Positions 42,090 to 51,321 of a stretch of DNA of 64,000 nt are shown piece after piece. The notes below the pieces were generated by a model. It was not told the origin of the DNA. It saw only the letters and a list, made by a program, of their open reading frames with translations, and made no database searches. The stretch lies in NCBI GenBank assembly GCA_965198325.1, contig CBDAPE010000012.1, positions 124,001-188,000 on the forward strand, in the 5' to 3' direction. Each line of letters opens with the position of its first letter. The stretch's first letter is position 1. This DNA is from CBDAPE01 sp965198325. Lineage in GTDB: Bacteria > Pseudomonadota > Alphaproteobacteria > UBA828 > JAPUJA01. Both the position numbers and the translations under genes were made by a program.

Positions 42090-44468
42090 CTACATCTCCG
42101 AGAGCGCCCGGTCCATGGCCTCGACCAGGATGTCGGCATGCTCGGGCTTGAAGCTGAGGTTGGGGCGGATCTTGAAGATGTTCCCAAAGTGGCCCTCCTG
42201 ACCCGTAAGCACGCCCAGCTCGCGCATCCGGTTCATGATCCGCTCCATCTCGGCACGCGCCGGCTCGCGGCTCTCGCGGTCCTTGACGATTTCGACACCG
42301 GCGATCAGGCCGCGGCCGCGGACGTCGCCGATCAGCGGATGCTTGTTCATCAGCCCCCACAAGCTCTCGCGCAAATATTCGCCGGTGGTGCGCGCCCGCT
42401 CGACCAGCCCCTCGCGCGCGATCACGTCGAGCACCGCCGAGCCCGCGGCGCAGGCCACGGGGTTGCCGCCGAAGGTGGAGAATATGCCCGTCGCCTTGCC
42501 GAAGGCGTCGAGAATTTCGGGCGTGGTGACGACGACACCCAGCGGAATGCCGTTGCCGACGGGCTTACCCAGGGTGACGATGTCGGGCCGCGCGCCGTAG
42601 GATTCGAAGCCCCACATGTGGGTGCCCGGACGACCGAACCCGAACTGGACCTCGTCGGCGATGAACAGGCCGCCTGCGGCGCGGACCTTCTCGGTGACCG
42701 CCTGAAGGTAGCCCTCGGGCACGTCGGGTACGCCGTTGCTGCAGAACGAGGTGTCAATCATGGCGCACGCGGTACCAAAGTCCGCCTCGTCGAGCTCCGC
42801 GATGGCGCGGTCGGCGTCGGCCGCGTATTTCGCCGCCAGGTCGGGCTCTCCCGCGCGGTACGGCCCGCGGTATGGATCGGGCGCCATGAGCGCCCGCATA
42901 TGAGGCTGGAGCGCCTCGCCGTGGTGGTCCGGCCGGTCATAGGGCGAAAAGGCCGTGAGCTCCTCGGTGATGCCGTGATAGGCGTCTTCCATGATGATGC
43001 CGCCGCGCTTGCCCGAGAGGAGCCGGGCGATCTGCACGGCGATATCGTTGGCCTCGCTGCCCGAGTTGACGAACAGGCAGGCGCCGAGGTCGCCTGGGAA
43101 GGTGTCGGCGAGTTGCTCGGCGTAATCGACAATGACTCGGTAAAGATAGCGGGTGTTCGTCGCCAGCGCCGCCATCTGTCGCGAGACGGCCCGGACAACG
43201 TGGGGATGGGAGTGGCCGACCGTAGGCACGTTGTTGTAGCCGTCGAGTATGGCCCTGCCGTTGGCGTCGTAGAGCCACGGCCCCCGGCCCCGCTCGACAT
43301 GGACCGGATTGTCGTAGAACAGCTTGAGATGCTCGCCCAGCGAATTGTGACGGCGCGCGAGCAAGGCGCCGGTGTCGTCGGCCTCCGGCGTGTCGGCGTC
43401 GCCCATGGGACAGTAGGGCGGGTAGACCAGCGCGCGGCGCAGCCGATCGCGCACCGCATCGCGGCCCGTCGTCATGAAACGGTCGATCTCGCTCCACTGC
43501 GCCGCCTCGGTCTCGATCAGGTAGGGCGGCTGGTCGGGGGTTTCCGCCTTGCGCCAGGCAATCACGACGGAACCCAAAGCAAGCCGGGTCAGGGCGAGAT
43601 CGTAGAGGATGTCGACTTCGTCTTCCTCGAGGGACAGTACGCTGTCGTAGCCCGCCGCCGCCTGCACGAGCATCTCGATGTGGTCGATCTCGCGGTTCGA
43701 GGTCACGTCGACCATGACACCCAACTCGTCGACGAGCGGCGCGAAATGCATGTCGCCAAAATCGAGAATGCCGCAGACATGCGCCTGTTCGGCATCGACG
43801 AGGACATTGGCCGCGTGGGCGTCGGCATGGATAACCTGATGGCGTAACGCGCCGAGGCCCGGCAAAATCACGTCCGCGAAATGCTCGAGCACGGCCTCCA
43901 CGTGGCCACGGATCGTCGGGTCCCCGATATGCCGGGTATGGGGGCGCATTTCGGGCGCGGCCCGCAGATCCCAGGGATGGGGATTGCGGGCATCGGGGTG
44001 AAAGAAGCCCCGCAGGGCGCGATCGAGACGCGCCATGCTCGCCCCGAAATCTCGCAGCAGGGCGGTTGAGTATTCGGCCTCGTCCAGCATCGTGCCGGAG
44101 AGATAGGTCAGCACCCGGACCATGTGGCGCGCGCCACGGGCATCCTCGACCCATTCAGTGACGGTGTCGGTCTTCGTCCGCACGACCCGGGGCACGGGCA
44201 GGCTCGCATCCTGTCGCTCGATATGCTCGAGCGCCCGGGTCTGGAAATCGACGACGCCGGGCTCCTCCTCGGCGTTGGCGAATTTCAGTACATAATCCTG
44301 CTCGCCGGCCGCGATGCGGTAATTTTGATCCCGCTCGCTGACGAGTACAGAGAAATCGCCGGACAGGCCGAAGATCTCTTCCGCGATGCGTCGGGCCTCG
44401 TCCTCCGAGAAGGTCGGCGGGTTGCGGTCCATGAACTTGATGCCGGTCTCGGCAGCGGGCGCGTTCAT
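42090..44468 (-). CDS. Kinase / class III aminotransferase fusion (likely kinase plus phospho-lyase)
   Basis: The 792-residue product has an aminoglycoside-phosphotransferase-type kinase (~15-350; catalytic HADAHAAN 214-221, DFGD 236-239) followed by a complete PLP-dependent class III aminotransferase domain (~370-792; NSGSEAN 468-474, DEVQ, PLP lysine ~635 in GKPVGNG). In vertebrates, hydroxylysine kinase and the related phospho-lyases (AGXT2L1/2) are separate members of these two families. The fused pair therefore probably phosphorylates an amino alcohol and then eliminates ammonia and phosphate. The exact substrate is unknown. Confidence 0.85.
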   Translation of the reverse strand: MNAPAAETGIKFMDRNPPTFSEDEARRIAEEIFGLSGDFSVLVSERDQNYRIAAGEQDYVLKFANAEEEPGVVDFQTRALEHIERQDASLPVPRVVRTKTDTVTEWVEDARGARHMVRVLTYLSGTMLDEAEYSTALLRDFGASMARLDRALRGFFHPDARNPHPWDLRAAPEMRPHTRHIGDPTIRGHVEAVLEHFADVILPGLGALRHQVIHADAHAANVLVDAEQAHVCGILDFGDMHFAPLVDELGVMVDVTSNREIDHIEMLVQAAAGYDSVLSLEEDEVDILYDLALTRLALGSVVIAWRKAETPDQPPYLIETEAAQWSEIDRFMTTGRDAVRDRLRRALVYPPYCPMGDADTPEADDTGALLARRHNSLGEHLKLFYDNPVHVERGRGPWLYDANGRAILDGYNNVPTVGHSHPHVVRAVSRQMAALATNTRYLYRVIVDYAEQLADTFPGDLGACLFVNSGSEANDIAVQIARLLSGKRGGIIMEDAYHGITEELTAFSPYDRPDHHGEALQPHMRALMAPDPYRGPYRAGEPDLAAKYAADADRAIAELDEADFGTACAMIDTSFCSNGVPDVPEGYLQAVTEKVRAAGGLFIADEVQFGFGRPGTHMWGFESYGARPDIVTLGKPVGNGIPLGVVVTTPEILDAFGKATGIFSTFGGNPVACAAGSAVLDVIAREGLVERARTTGEYLRESLWGLMNKHPLIGDVRGRGLIAGVEIVKDRESREPARAEMERIMNRMRELGVLTGQEGHFGNIFKIRPNLSFKPEHADILVEAMDRALSEM

Positions 44469-44528
44469 CGAATTCTGGCCTCTGCTCAAAAGGTCTCCAA
44501 TTGCAGGATAAAATAACCGTTTAGACCA

Positions 44529-44534
44529 TTATAC
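44529..44534 (-). promoter_or_regulatory. Candidate -10 box of the kinase-lyase gene
   Basis: TATAAT is read on the minus strand about 60 bases before the ATG at 44468, within a locally AT-rich gap. No good -35 hexamer is visible at the expected spacing, so the assignment is tentative. Confidence 0.35.
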
Positions 44535-44564
44535 CCAAGCGCCAGATTTCGTTTGCGGGGCCGT

Positions 44565-45990
44565 CTAAAGGCGGGGCCGGCGCTCCGGACAATCGAGCCA
44601 AGGCTGGGCCCGCTCCAGCGCCCGCGCAATCCTGAATACGCGCACGTCGTCATAGCTCCGGGCCACGATCTGAACGCCGGCGGGAAGGCCGTTCGAGGCG
44701 ATACCGGCGGGCACGGCGATTACCGGCAGGCGGCCCAACATGTTGAACGGGTGGGTCAGGTTCCAGCCATAGTCGGTCGCCACGGGCTTCCCGTTCACCG
44801 TGACCGTATCCCAGGGCCAAAGGTCGGGCGCGATCTCGCCGGTGGTGATCGTCGGGCAGACGAAACCGTGGTACCGGTCCATCAGGGGGCCCATGAATTT
44901 ATACATCTCGCCCGCCGTCTCCAGGGCCTGGAGAAAGTCCTCTGCGCCCGTCTTCTCGGCGCGCTCGGCGTAGAACAAGGTGTTCCTGCACATCAGCTCC
45001 GCATGGTCCTGCTTCAGACGGACCAGAGGACGGCAGCACAGGTGGTCGATGTGATGGCGTGCCGCCCGGTTGACCTCCTCGGTCCAGGAAACCTCGACCT
45101 CCTCGACGATTGCCCCGATATCGCGAAGCGCATCGAGTGCAGCGAGGACCCTCGTGCGGATTTCGGGTGCGACCTCGAAGAAACCGAGATCCATGGACCA
45201 AGCGATCTTCCAACCCTCGATGCCCTTCGGATCGCGTGGAATGCGGACCTTGTCGCGCAGCGACGCGATGTCAAGAGGATGGGGCCCCGCCGTGAGTGTT
45301 CTGCATCATCGCGCAATCTTCAACCGTTCGCGTGAGCGGCCCGACGTGGCTGTAGAGATCCATATTCTGCGGCATGACGTTGGGATTTCGCCCGTAGGGC
45401 GGCTTGTAACCCACGACGCCGCAATGGGCCGCCGGCAGACGGATCGAACCGACGATATCCGAGCCGGTCGCCAGCGTCGTTGTGCCCGCGGCGAGCGACG
45501 CACCTGAGCCGCCCGAGGTCGCACCGCAGGTGTAGGCCGGATTCCAGGGGTTGCGGGTAATGCCCTCGAGACGGGAATGGCAAACCCAGTCGCAGGCGAA
45601 TTCGGGGGCGGTGGTCCGGGCATGGACGATCGCACCGGCGCGCAGCAGGCGCTCGATATGGGGATCGGTCGTGGTCGCGACGTTATCCTTGTAGATGAGT
45701 GAGCCGTAGGTCGTGCGCCGGCCCTTGATGTTCGCCTCGTTCTTGACCGCGAGCGGGATGCCCTCGAGCGACCGGAGCCGGCCGTCGGTCCCGGCGTATC
45801 GGGCCTCCGCCTTGCGGGCCTGTTCGAGCGCATCCTCGAAATAGGTATCCGAAAAGGCGTTGATAACCGGCTCCGCGATCTCGGTCCGGGCGATCTGGGC
45901 CTCGAGCAGCTCGACCGGCGAGAGTTCGCGTGCTTTAAACCGTGCGACGGCCTCATGAGCCGGGAGATAACAGAGGTCTTCGTCAGTCAT
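44565..45990 (-). pseudogene. Amidase-signature enzyme, frameshifted
   Basis: The N-terminal part (start 45990 after GGAGGATCGCG) and the C-terminal part are in different frames. They join near the GGGGCCCC run at 45281-45288, where one missing C would restore DIASLRDKVRIP. The amidase Ser-Ser-Lys features are visible: LAVKNEANIKG, ATSGGSGAS and TGSDIVGSIR. In the last, the usual GSDTGGS has become GSDIVGS. A sequencing error in the run is possible. It is paralogous to the next amidase. Confidence 0.85.
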
Positions 45991-47178
45991 CGCGATCCTC
46001 CGCACCCGGGCTCAGATGGCCGGGCGACGCGCGGTGCAGTCGAGCCACGGACGGGCCCGTTCCAGCACCCGGGCAACCCGGAAGGCCCGGGCATCGTCGT
46101 AGCTCCGCGTCATGATCTGGACGCTCGCGGGCAAGCCGTTCGACGCGATCCCCGCGGGCACGGCGAGCGAGGGTAACTGGGAAAGACTGTTGAACTAATG
46201 GGTGAGGCACCAGCCGTAATCCGTGTCGACCACGGCGCCGTTGATCGTGACCGTGTCCCAGGGCTTGAGATCGGCCGGGATCTCGCCGGTCGCGAGCGTC
46301 GGGCAGATGAAGGCGTGGTAGCGGCCGAGCAGCGGACCCATAAAGCGATACATCTCGGCCGCAGTCTCGAACGACCGGAGAAATTCCTCCGCGTCGGTGC
46401 GATCGGAGCGCTCGGCGTACCATCGGGTGTAATCGCACAGCAGGTCGGCATGCTCCGCCATATAGCGCGCGAAGGTCCGCCCGAAGAGATGATCGAGATA
46501 GTGCTTGGCCGCCTCGTCCATCTCGCGGGTCCAGGGGACCGCGACTTCCTCGACTACGGCGCCCGCGTCCCGGAGCCCGTCCAGCGCGACATGGACCTGG
46601 GCCGCGACCTCGGGCGCGATCTCATAATAGCCGAGATCCATGGAAAACGCGATTTTCCAGCCCGAAATGCCCTTAAGGTCCGACGGGATGCGCACCTTCG
46701 GCCTTACCGTGGCGATGTCGTGGGGGTGAGGACCGGCGGTGACGTTCTGCATCATCGCGCAATCGCCGACCGTACGGGTCAGCGGTCCGATATGGCTGTA
46801 GCTGTCGAGATTGAAGGGCGGACGGTCGGGATTTCGGCCGTAAGGCGGTTTGTAGCCGACGCCGCCGCAGGCGGCCGCCGGAATGCGGATCGAGCCGCCC
46901 AGGTCCGAGCCGGTGGCGAGGGTCGTCGTGCCCGCGGCAAGCGATGCGGCGGAGCCGCCCGAGGAACCGCCGCAGGTCATCGCCGGATTCCAGGGCGAGC
47001 GGGTCACGCCGAACAGGCGCGACTGGCAGACCCAGGCGCAGACGAATTCCGGCGTCGTGGTGCGGGCATGAACGATCGCGCCCGCGCGCAGTAACCGCTC
47101 GACGGTCGGATTGGTATATGAATTATATAGTTGACTGCGCAACCGCGATCCGGTATCCTTCTCGGAAGGAGATAGATC

Positions 47179-48119
47179 ATGGCACACACCGGACCCGGAA
47201 AATCGACGCGCGAAGCCATCGGCGTAATCGAACTCGCTAACAAGTTCCCCGACGAAGATTCGGCCCGCAAATGGTTTGAAGCTAACATCTGGCCTGTCGG
47301 TCGGCATTGCCCGCGTTGCGGCAGCGTGGAGACGGCAATCGCTCACGGCGATATGCCCTACTGGTGCGGAGACTGCCGCCGCTATTTCTCGGTTCGGGTC
47401 GGTACTGTCATGGAGCGTTCAAAAGTACCGCTCCGCAAGTGGGCCTTCGCCATCTACCTTGAGATGACCAGCCTCAAGGGCGTCTCATCCATGAAGCTTC
47501 ACCGCGATATCGGCGTCACCCAAAGAACCGCCTGGTTCATGGTGCACCGCATACGCGAAGCCTGGACGGTCCAGCGCGCGGCCACGTTCGCCGGGCCGGT
47601 CGAGATCGACGAAACCTATTTCGGCGGCAAAGAGCGCAACAAGCGCTCAAACAAAAAACAGCGCCTGGGTCGCGGTGGCGTCGGCAAGGCCGTCGTCGCT
47701 GGTGCGAAGGATCGTGCAACAAATGAAGTGCGGGCCAAAGTTGTCAAGGCGACCGACGCGGAGACACTACAGGGCTTCGTGGCCGATCATGCGGCCTCGG
47801 GGGCGACCGTCTACACAGACGAGCACAGCGCCTATAAGGGCATCCCCTACGACCACGGAACCGTCCGCCACAGCGCCCACGAGTACGTCAACGGAGTTTT
47901 TTTGGCCACACCAACGGCATCGAAAGCTTCTGGGCCACCCTCAAACGCGCCCACAAGGGCGTCTACCACAAGATCAGCCCCAAGCACCTACAGCGCTACA
48001 TTGATGGCTTCGCGGGCAAGCATAACGTCCGCAATCAGGACACCATCGATCAAATGGGCGCCGTGGTTGCGGGCATGGTCGGAAAGCGGTTAATATACCG
48101 GGATTTGGTGGCCGACTAG
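47179..48119 (+). CDS. IS1595-family transposase, frame change at a T7 run
   Basis: The product has an N-terminal zinc ribbon (CPRCGS, YWCGDCRRYF) and a DDE core (EIDETYFGG, VYTDEHSAYKG). After HEYVNGVF the reading frame changes at seven T residues (47897-47903). The +1-T frame continues GHTNGIESFWATLKRAHKG, with the catalytic Glu, to a stop at 48117-48119. The unshifted frame runs on to 48093 without the Glu. This could be slippage-controlled expression, or a simple inactivating mutation. Confidence 0.75.
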
Positions 48120-48215
48120 CGCCACCGTCAGAATTGCCGATAGGCTGTCTCGCATAGCCGGCAGGCTCACAGAGACGGGAACCCTCTTGACCTTTATAGC
48201 CTAGGGGGCTTTAGC

Positions 48216-48488
48216 ATGTCTACTCCCCATATCACCGAGGACGAATTTGTCCATATGCTCAAAAATGAGAGCGTTAGAAACGCTCTCATTGAATTCGTGA
48301 AATCTGTCGTTACTCGTGATTCAATCCTCCCGGAGTTTCGAGATCGTGTCAGTGAAACCGAGATGAAAGAGTTTATCGCCAGCATGAGGGCGCTGCATGT
48401 CAGAGGACGCGACCAATGGCTCAATCGCCTCAACTGCAGGGATAGTAGCGAACTTACCTCTGAGCAGGCCGTGAACAACAATCTCTAG
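48216..48488 (+). CDS. Passenger ORF (90 residues), unknown
   Basis: The product begins MSTPHITEDEFVHMLKNESV and appears helical and soluble. AGGGGG precedes the ATG at suitable spacing. It is lower in GC than the host and lies inside the IS1595 element, after the transposase. It overlaps an antisense ORF at 48321-48545, and one of the two may not be real. Confidence 0.4.
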   Translation: MSTPHITEDEFVHMLKNESVRNALIEFVKSVVTRDSILPEFRDRVSETEMKEFIASMRALHVRGRDQWLNRLNCRDSSELTSEQAVNNNL

Positions 48489-48545
48489 GGCGTGGATCCA
48501 GCCAGCCATGTAATTTGGGTGTTGATAGTCAATATTCTCTGTCAT
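48321..48545 (-). CDS. Passenger ORF (74 residues), unknown
   Basis: The product begins MTENIDYQHPNYMAGWIHAL and its ATG follows AGGGAGGATAGAA, a very strong ribosome site. The frame is antisense to the ORF at 48216-48488 over 168 bases. I do not recognise the family. The strong ribosome site makes it the better-supported member of the overlapping pair. Confidence 0.45.
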   Translation of the reverse strand: MTENIDYQHPNYMAGWIHALEIVVHGLLRGKFATIPAVEAIEPLVASSDMQRPHAGDKLFHLGFTDTISKLRED

Positions 48546-48582
48546 TTCTATCCTCCCTTTGCTTGTCCGGTGAAATTTGCTC

Positions 48583-48894
48583 TTAATCCAGATATTCGAC
48601 GATGCGCCAGTAATCGCCAGCGGAAACCCTAGCAGAGTGCGTGCCCGCCTCTGCTCCCAGAACGTTACTCAATATGACGTGGCCTACGTGACGCTCCGGA
48701 TACAAATACATTCTCTGTATAACCCGTTTCCAGATGGTCATCGGCTGAGCTTCATTTTGTATTGGCTTGTTTTCAAATACATGTAGCAGGCTGGCGGTGA
48801 ATGTCACCCAGTCCTTGCCGCATATGACGGAAGATTCTTGAGCCATTGTAGGCATCGCGATCAGCAACGCTACGATCAGTATGATTGGCTTCAT
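48583..48894 (-). CDS. Small exported passenger protein
   Basis: The 103-residue product has a clear Sec signal (MKPIILIVALLIAMPTMAQ), then a short domain starting ESSVICGKDWVTFTASLL. GGAAGG precedes the ATG at 48894. A secreted protein is unusual cargo for an IS element. Family unknown; a Rap1a/Tai-like helical immunity-type fold is only a guess and not asserted. Confidence 0.55.
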   Translation of the reverse strand: MKPIILIVALLIAMPTMAQESSVICGKDWVTFTASLLHVFENKPIQNEAQPMTIWKRVIQRMYLYPERHVGHVILSNVLGAEAGTHSARVSAGDYWRIVEYLD

Positions 48895-48963
48895 GGCGTC
48901 CTTCCCTATTCCACAGCTATCTTTCTTTTTGACCAGAGATTCGAGAGGCGCTAGTGTCGCATC

Positions 48964-49206
48964 ATGGTGAGGGAGTCCAAGCCTGTGGAAGTCGTGAACC
49001 CGCGTTATGAGGGCGCAACGCCTGAAATGCTGGTGAAGGCTCTGGTGCGCCCCGGCCCTAGTGCACGGAGCCCTGAAGCTCCGTCCCAACCTCAACAAGA
49101 CGCTGACCCAGCCGAACAGCATAATCAGGTGTCAAATGGCTGGAAAAAATATCGGCTGGCGCATCCTTCGACGTGGGTGAACGTGCCACCGTCAAGCGGA
49201 GAATAA
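48964..49206 (+). CDS. Passenger ORF (80 residues) with VVNPRYEGATPEM motif
   Basis: The N-terminal half (VEVVNPRYEGATPEMLVKAL) resembles a small uncharacterised protein often seen in alphaproteobacterial mobile regions. The second half loses this character and overlaps the antisense ORF at 49058-49297. It may be a truncated or frameshifted version. Confidence 0.35.
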   Translation: MVRESKPVEVVNPRYEGATPEMLVKALVRPGPSARSPEAPSQPQQDADPAEQHNQVSNGWKKYRLAHPSTWVNVPPSSGE

Positions 49207-49297
49207 CTGCTTGGTTTCCACCAGCATCCATGGCCTTGATTATATCGGCGTCAAGAACCGAGCCGCATTCGATGTCTAGGAACTCATCATCGGCCAT
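49058..49297 (-). CDS. Passenger ORF (79 residues), unknown
   Basis: The product begins MADDEFLDIECGSVLDADII and ends in a helical LTPDYAVRLGQRLVEVGTEL segment. GGAGGG lies six bases before the ATG at 49297. It is the last gene inside the right end of the IS1595 element and overlaps the antisense ORF at 48964-49206. Confidence 0.5.
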   Translation of the reverse strand: MADDEFLDIECGSVLDADIIKAMDAGGNQAVILRLTVARSPTSKDAPADIFSSHLTPDYAVRLGQRLVEVGTELQGSVH

Positions 49298-49778
49298 AAC
49301 ATCCCTCCAAATTGGGAAGGATGGCGTTTGGTCGTTGCGCAGTCAACTACATAATTCCCATTGGTATCGGTACCGATATGGTCCTTGTAGAGGAGCGAGC
49401 CGCTGGTCGTGCACCGGCCCTTGATCTCCGCTTCGTCCTTGACCGCGAGCGGCACGCCTTCGAGCGCCCGGGGCCGACCGTCGGTTTTCATGTACCGGGC
49501 CTCGGCTTTTCGCGCCTGCTCGAGCGCATCGTCGAAGTAGCGATCGGCGAAGGCGTTGATGACCGGCTCGACGGTCTCGGACCGGGCGATCAGGGCGTTG
49601 AGCAGTTCGACCGGCGAGAGCGTCTTCGCCTTGAACCGCACGACCGCGTCCGCCGCGGACAGATAGCAAAGCTCGACGTCGGACATGCCCGTCTCCCGAA
49701 CGGCCGGCGCCGGTCGCAGGCCGCCGCGCCAAGTCCAAGACTAGCGGAAATCGTGCACGATAAAAGGAGGCAGGGTGA

Positions 49779-50105
49779 TCAGGGGCCGGCGGGCCCCGTC
49801 TCGTAGATCATCACTTCGTCGGCGCGGGCCAGGCTCAGCATGAAGCGGGCGCGCTCGTCGAGCATGTCGGGGTCCGGATTGTCCGGCCGCAACAGGGCGA
49901 CCTTGCGCTCGAGTTGGGCGCGTTCGGCTTCCGTTTCGACCACGGCCTGGCGGGCATCCTCGACATCCTGGGAGAGCTTGAGCCAAGCCATCAGACCCCG
50001 ATTGCCCTGGATGGCGTGATAACCGAAATAGACCAGAAGGAGCGAGCAGAATACCGGAACAAGCCGGCCCTGATTGCGTTTCGCGATGTCGCCCAAGCGC
50101 GTCAT
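49779..50105 (-). CDS. ftsB: Septum formation initiator FtsB/DivIC
   Basis: The 108-residue product has a short cytoplasmic start, one membrane span (~17-34) and a coiled coil (~45-78), followed by the conserved ERARFMLSLARADEVMIYE. It is part of the FtsQBL division subcomplex. In related genomes it lies directly upstream of pdhA on the same strand; here about 12 kb separates them. Confidence 0.9.
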   Translation of the reverse strand: MTRLGDIAKRNQGRLVPVFCSLLLVYFGYHAIQGNRGLMAWLKLSQDVEDARQAVVETEAERAQLERKVALLRPDNPDPDMLDERARFMLSLARADEVMIYETGPAGP

Positions 50106-50158
50106 GGGGTGCAGTGAATCACAGCGGATTCCGGAGCGTCAATGAGAAAATTTCCAAA

Positions 50159-50219
50159 CGAGTCAAGAGGATGCGAGAGTTTTTTTCCATAAGGAGTCAT
50201 ATCTCCTTGAATTGACTCG
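50159..50219. promoter_or_regulatory. Two-tier stem-loop in the ftsB-cupin gap
   Basis: CGAGTCAA (50159-50166) pairs with TTGACTCG (50212-50219), and inside it AAGGAG pairs with CTCCTT around a TCATAT loop (50191-50208). A run of seven T lies within. It could be a terminator or leader element. It is the only notable structure in the 247 bases between ftsB and the cupin start. Confidence 0.35.
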
Positions 50220-50536
50220 GGAATTTCACATCCCTGCCTGTGGAATTTTCTCCCCCGCTCGCGGCGCCGACCGGACAATCGCGGATGACCGAATGCGCGC
50301 CCCGACGTATAACCGGTCGGCTAGGACTGGCCTTTTCGGGAGGACCGACATTATGAAGGTGGACATTCTTAAGCAGCCGGCTGCGGTTCCTTCATCAGCG
50401 CTCGAAAACGGCGTCGACGCGGCCACCGCAATCGGCGAACCGGTGCCGCACATGACCACCAAGGTGCTGCAGAAAAGCGCGGACGGCGAGACCGCGGCGG
50501 GCATCTGGGAATGCACGCCCGGCAAGTTCGCCCGTG

Positions 50537-51158
50537 TGTCAACGGCGGAGCAAAAAGCGACCGCCGTGGCGGAGTAAAAAGGGACCACCTGGCGGCTGCG
50601 GGCTTGTCCCCGTAGTCCATGGGCGGGCCCCGCGCGCAACGCGACGTGCCCTCAACAGGCTGACGCGGCGGTGCGCGCGGGGGGGACCTGTGGACCCACG
50701 GGGTCAAGCGAGGGCTGGGTGGTCGGTTCAGTTCGCCGTCGGGGTTTGACGCCTGCGGCTCTGGTTGAGCCGATAGCTGTCGCCGTTCATCTCGAGGATG
50801 TTGACGTGATGGGTGAGGCGGTCGAGCAGCGCGCCGGTCAGGCGTTCTGTCAATGGCGGAGCAAAAAGGGACCACCGTGGCGGTGTAAGAAGGGACCGCT
50901 TGGCGGCTGCGGGCTTGTCCCCGTAGTCCATGGGCGGGCCCCGCGCGCAACGCGACGTGCCCTCAACAGGCTGACGCGGCGGTGCGCGCGGGGGGGACCT
51001 GTGGGCCCACGGGGTCAAGCGAGGGCTGGGTGGTCGGTTCAGTTCGCCGTCGGGGTTTGACGCCTGCGGCTCTGGTTGAGCCGATAGCTGTCGCCGTTCA
51101 TCTCGAGGATGTTGACGTGATGGGTGAGGCGGTCGAGCAGCGCGCCGGTCAGGCGTTC
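50537..51158. repeat. Two tandem 311-bp IS21 3' arms
   Basis: 50537-50847 and 50848-51158 are near-identical. Each starts at an IS21 tip, holds the istB 3' end and stops at GCGTTC, directly before another IS21 tip. A third partial arm begins at 51159. Only two right-hand tips exist (53977 and 56242), so one copy has lost its right part. Confidence 0.85.
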
Positions 51159-51321
51159 TGTCAATGGCGGAGCAAAAAGGGACCACCGTGGCGGTGTAAG
51201 AAGGGACCGCTTGGCGGCTGCGGGCTTGTCCCCGTAGTCCATGGGAGGGCCCCGCGTGCGACGCGGCGTGTCCTCGACCTCCTCGAGCCGGAAGCTCTCC
51301 AGCAGACGGCGCACCTGGACG

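Larger units (their letters stand above)
47118..49359 (+). mobile_element. IS1595-family element with passenger ORFs (2242 bp)
   Basis: The ends share an inverted repeat with core AGTTGACTGCGCAAC (47129-47143 and its complement near 49334-49348). The flanks carry an 8-bp duplication ATTGGTAT (47110-47117 and 49360-49367). It interrupts an amidase gene. It holds a transposase gene and about 1.2 kb of lower-GC passenger DNA with several small ORFs. Confidence 0.9.
46012..49686 (-). pseudogene. Amidase-signature enzyme split by IS1595 element and a stop codon
   Basis: The N-terminus (49368-49686, start after GGGAGAC) reads MSDVELCYLSAADAV and breaks off at IGTDTN. The rest resumes at 47117 as NPTVERLLRAG. 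Removing 47118-49359 and one copy of ATTGGTAT restores one frame. A second lesion, TAG at 46195-46197, sits after DYGWCLTH, where the neighbouring paralogue has Pro. The frame then continues to its natural end at 46012. Catalytic motifs GGSSGGS and GSDLGGSIR are intact in this copy. Confidence 0.9.
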
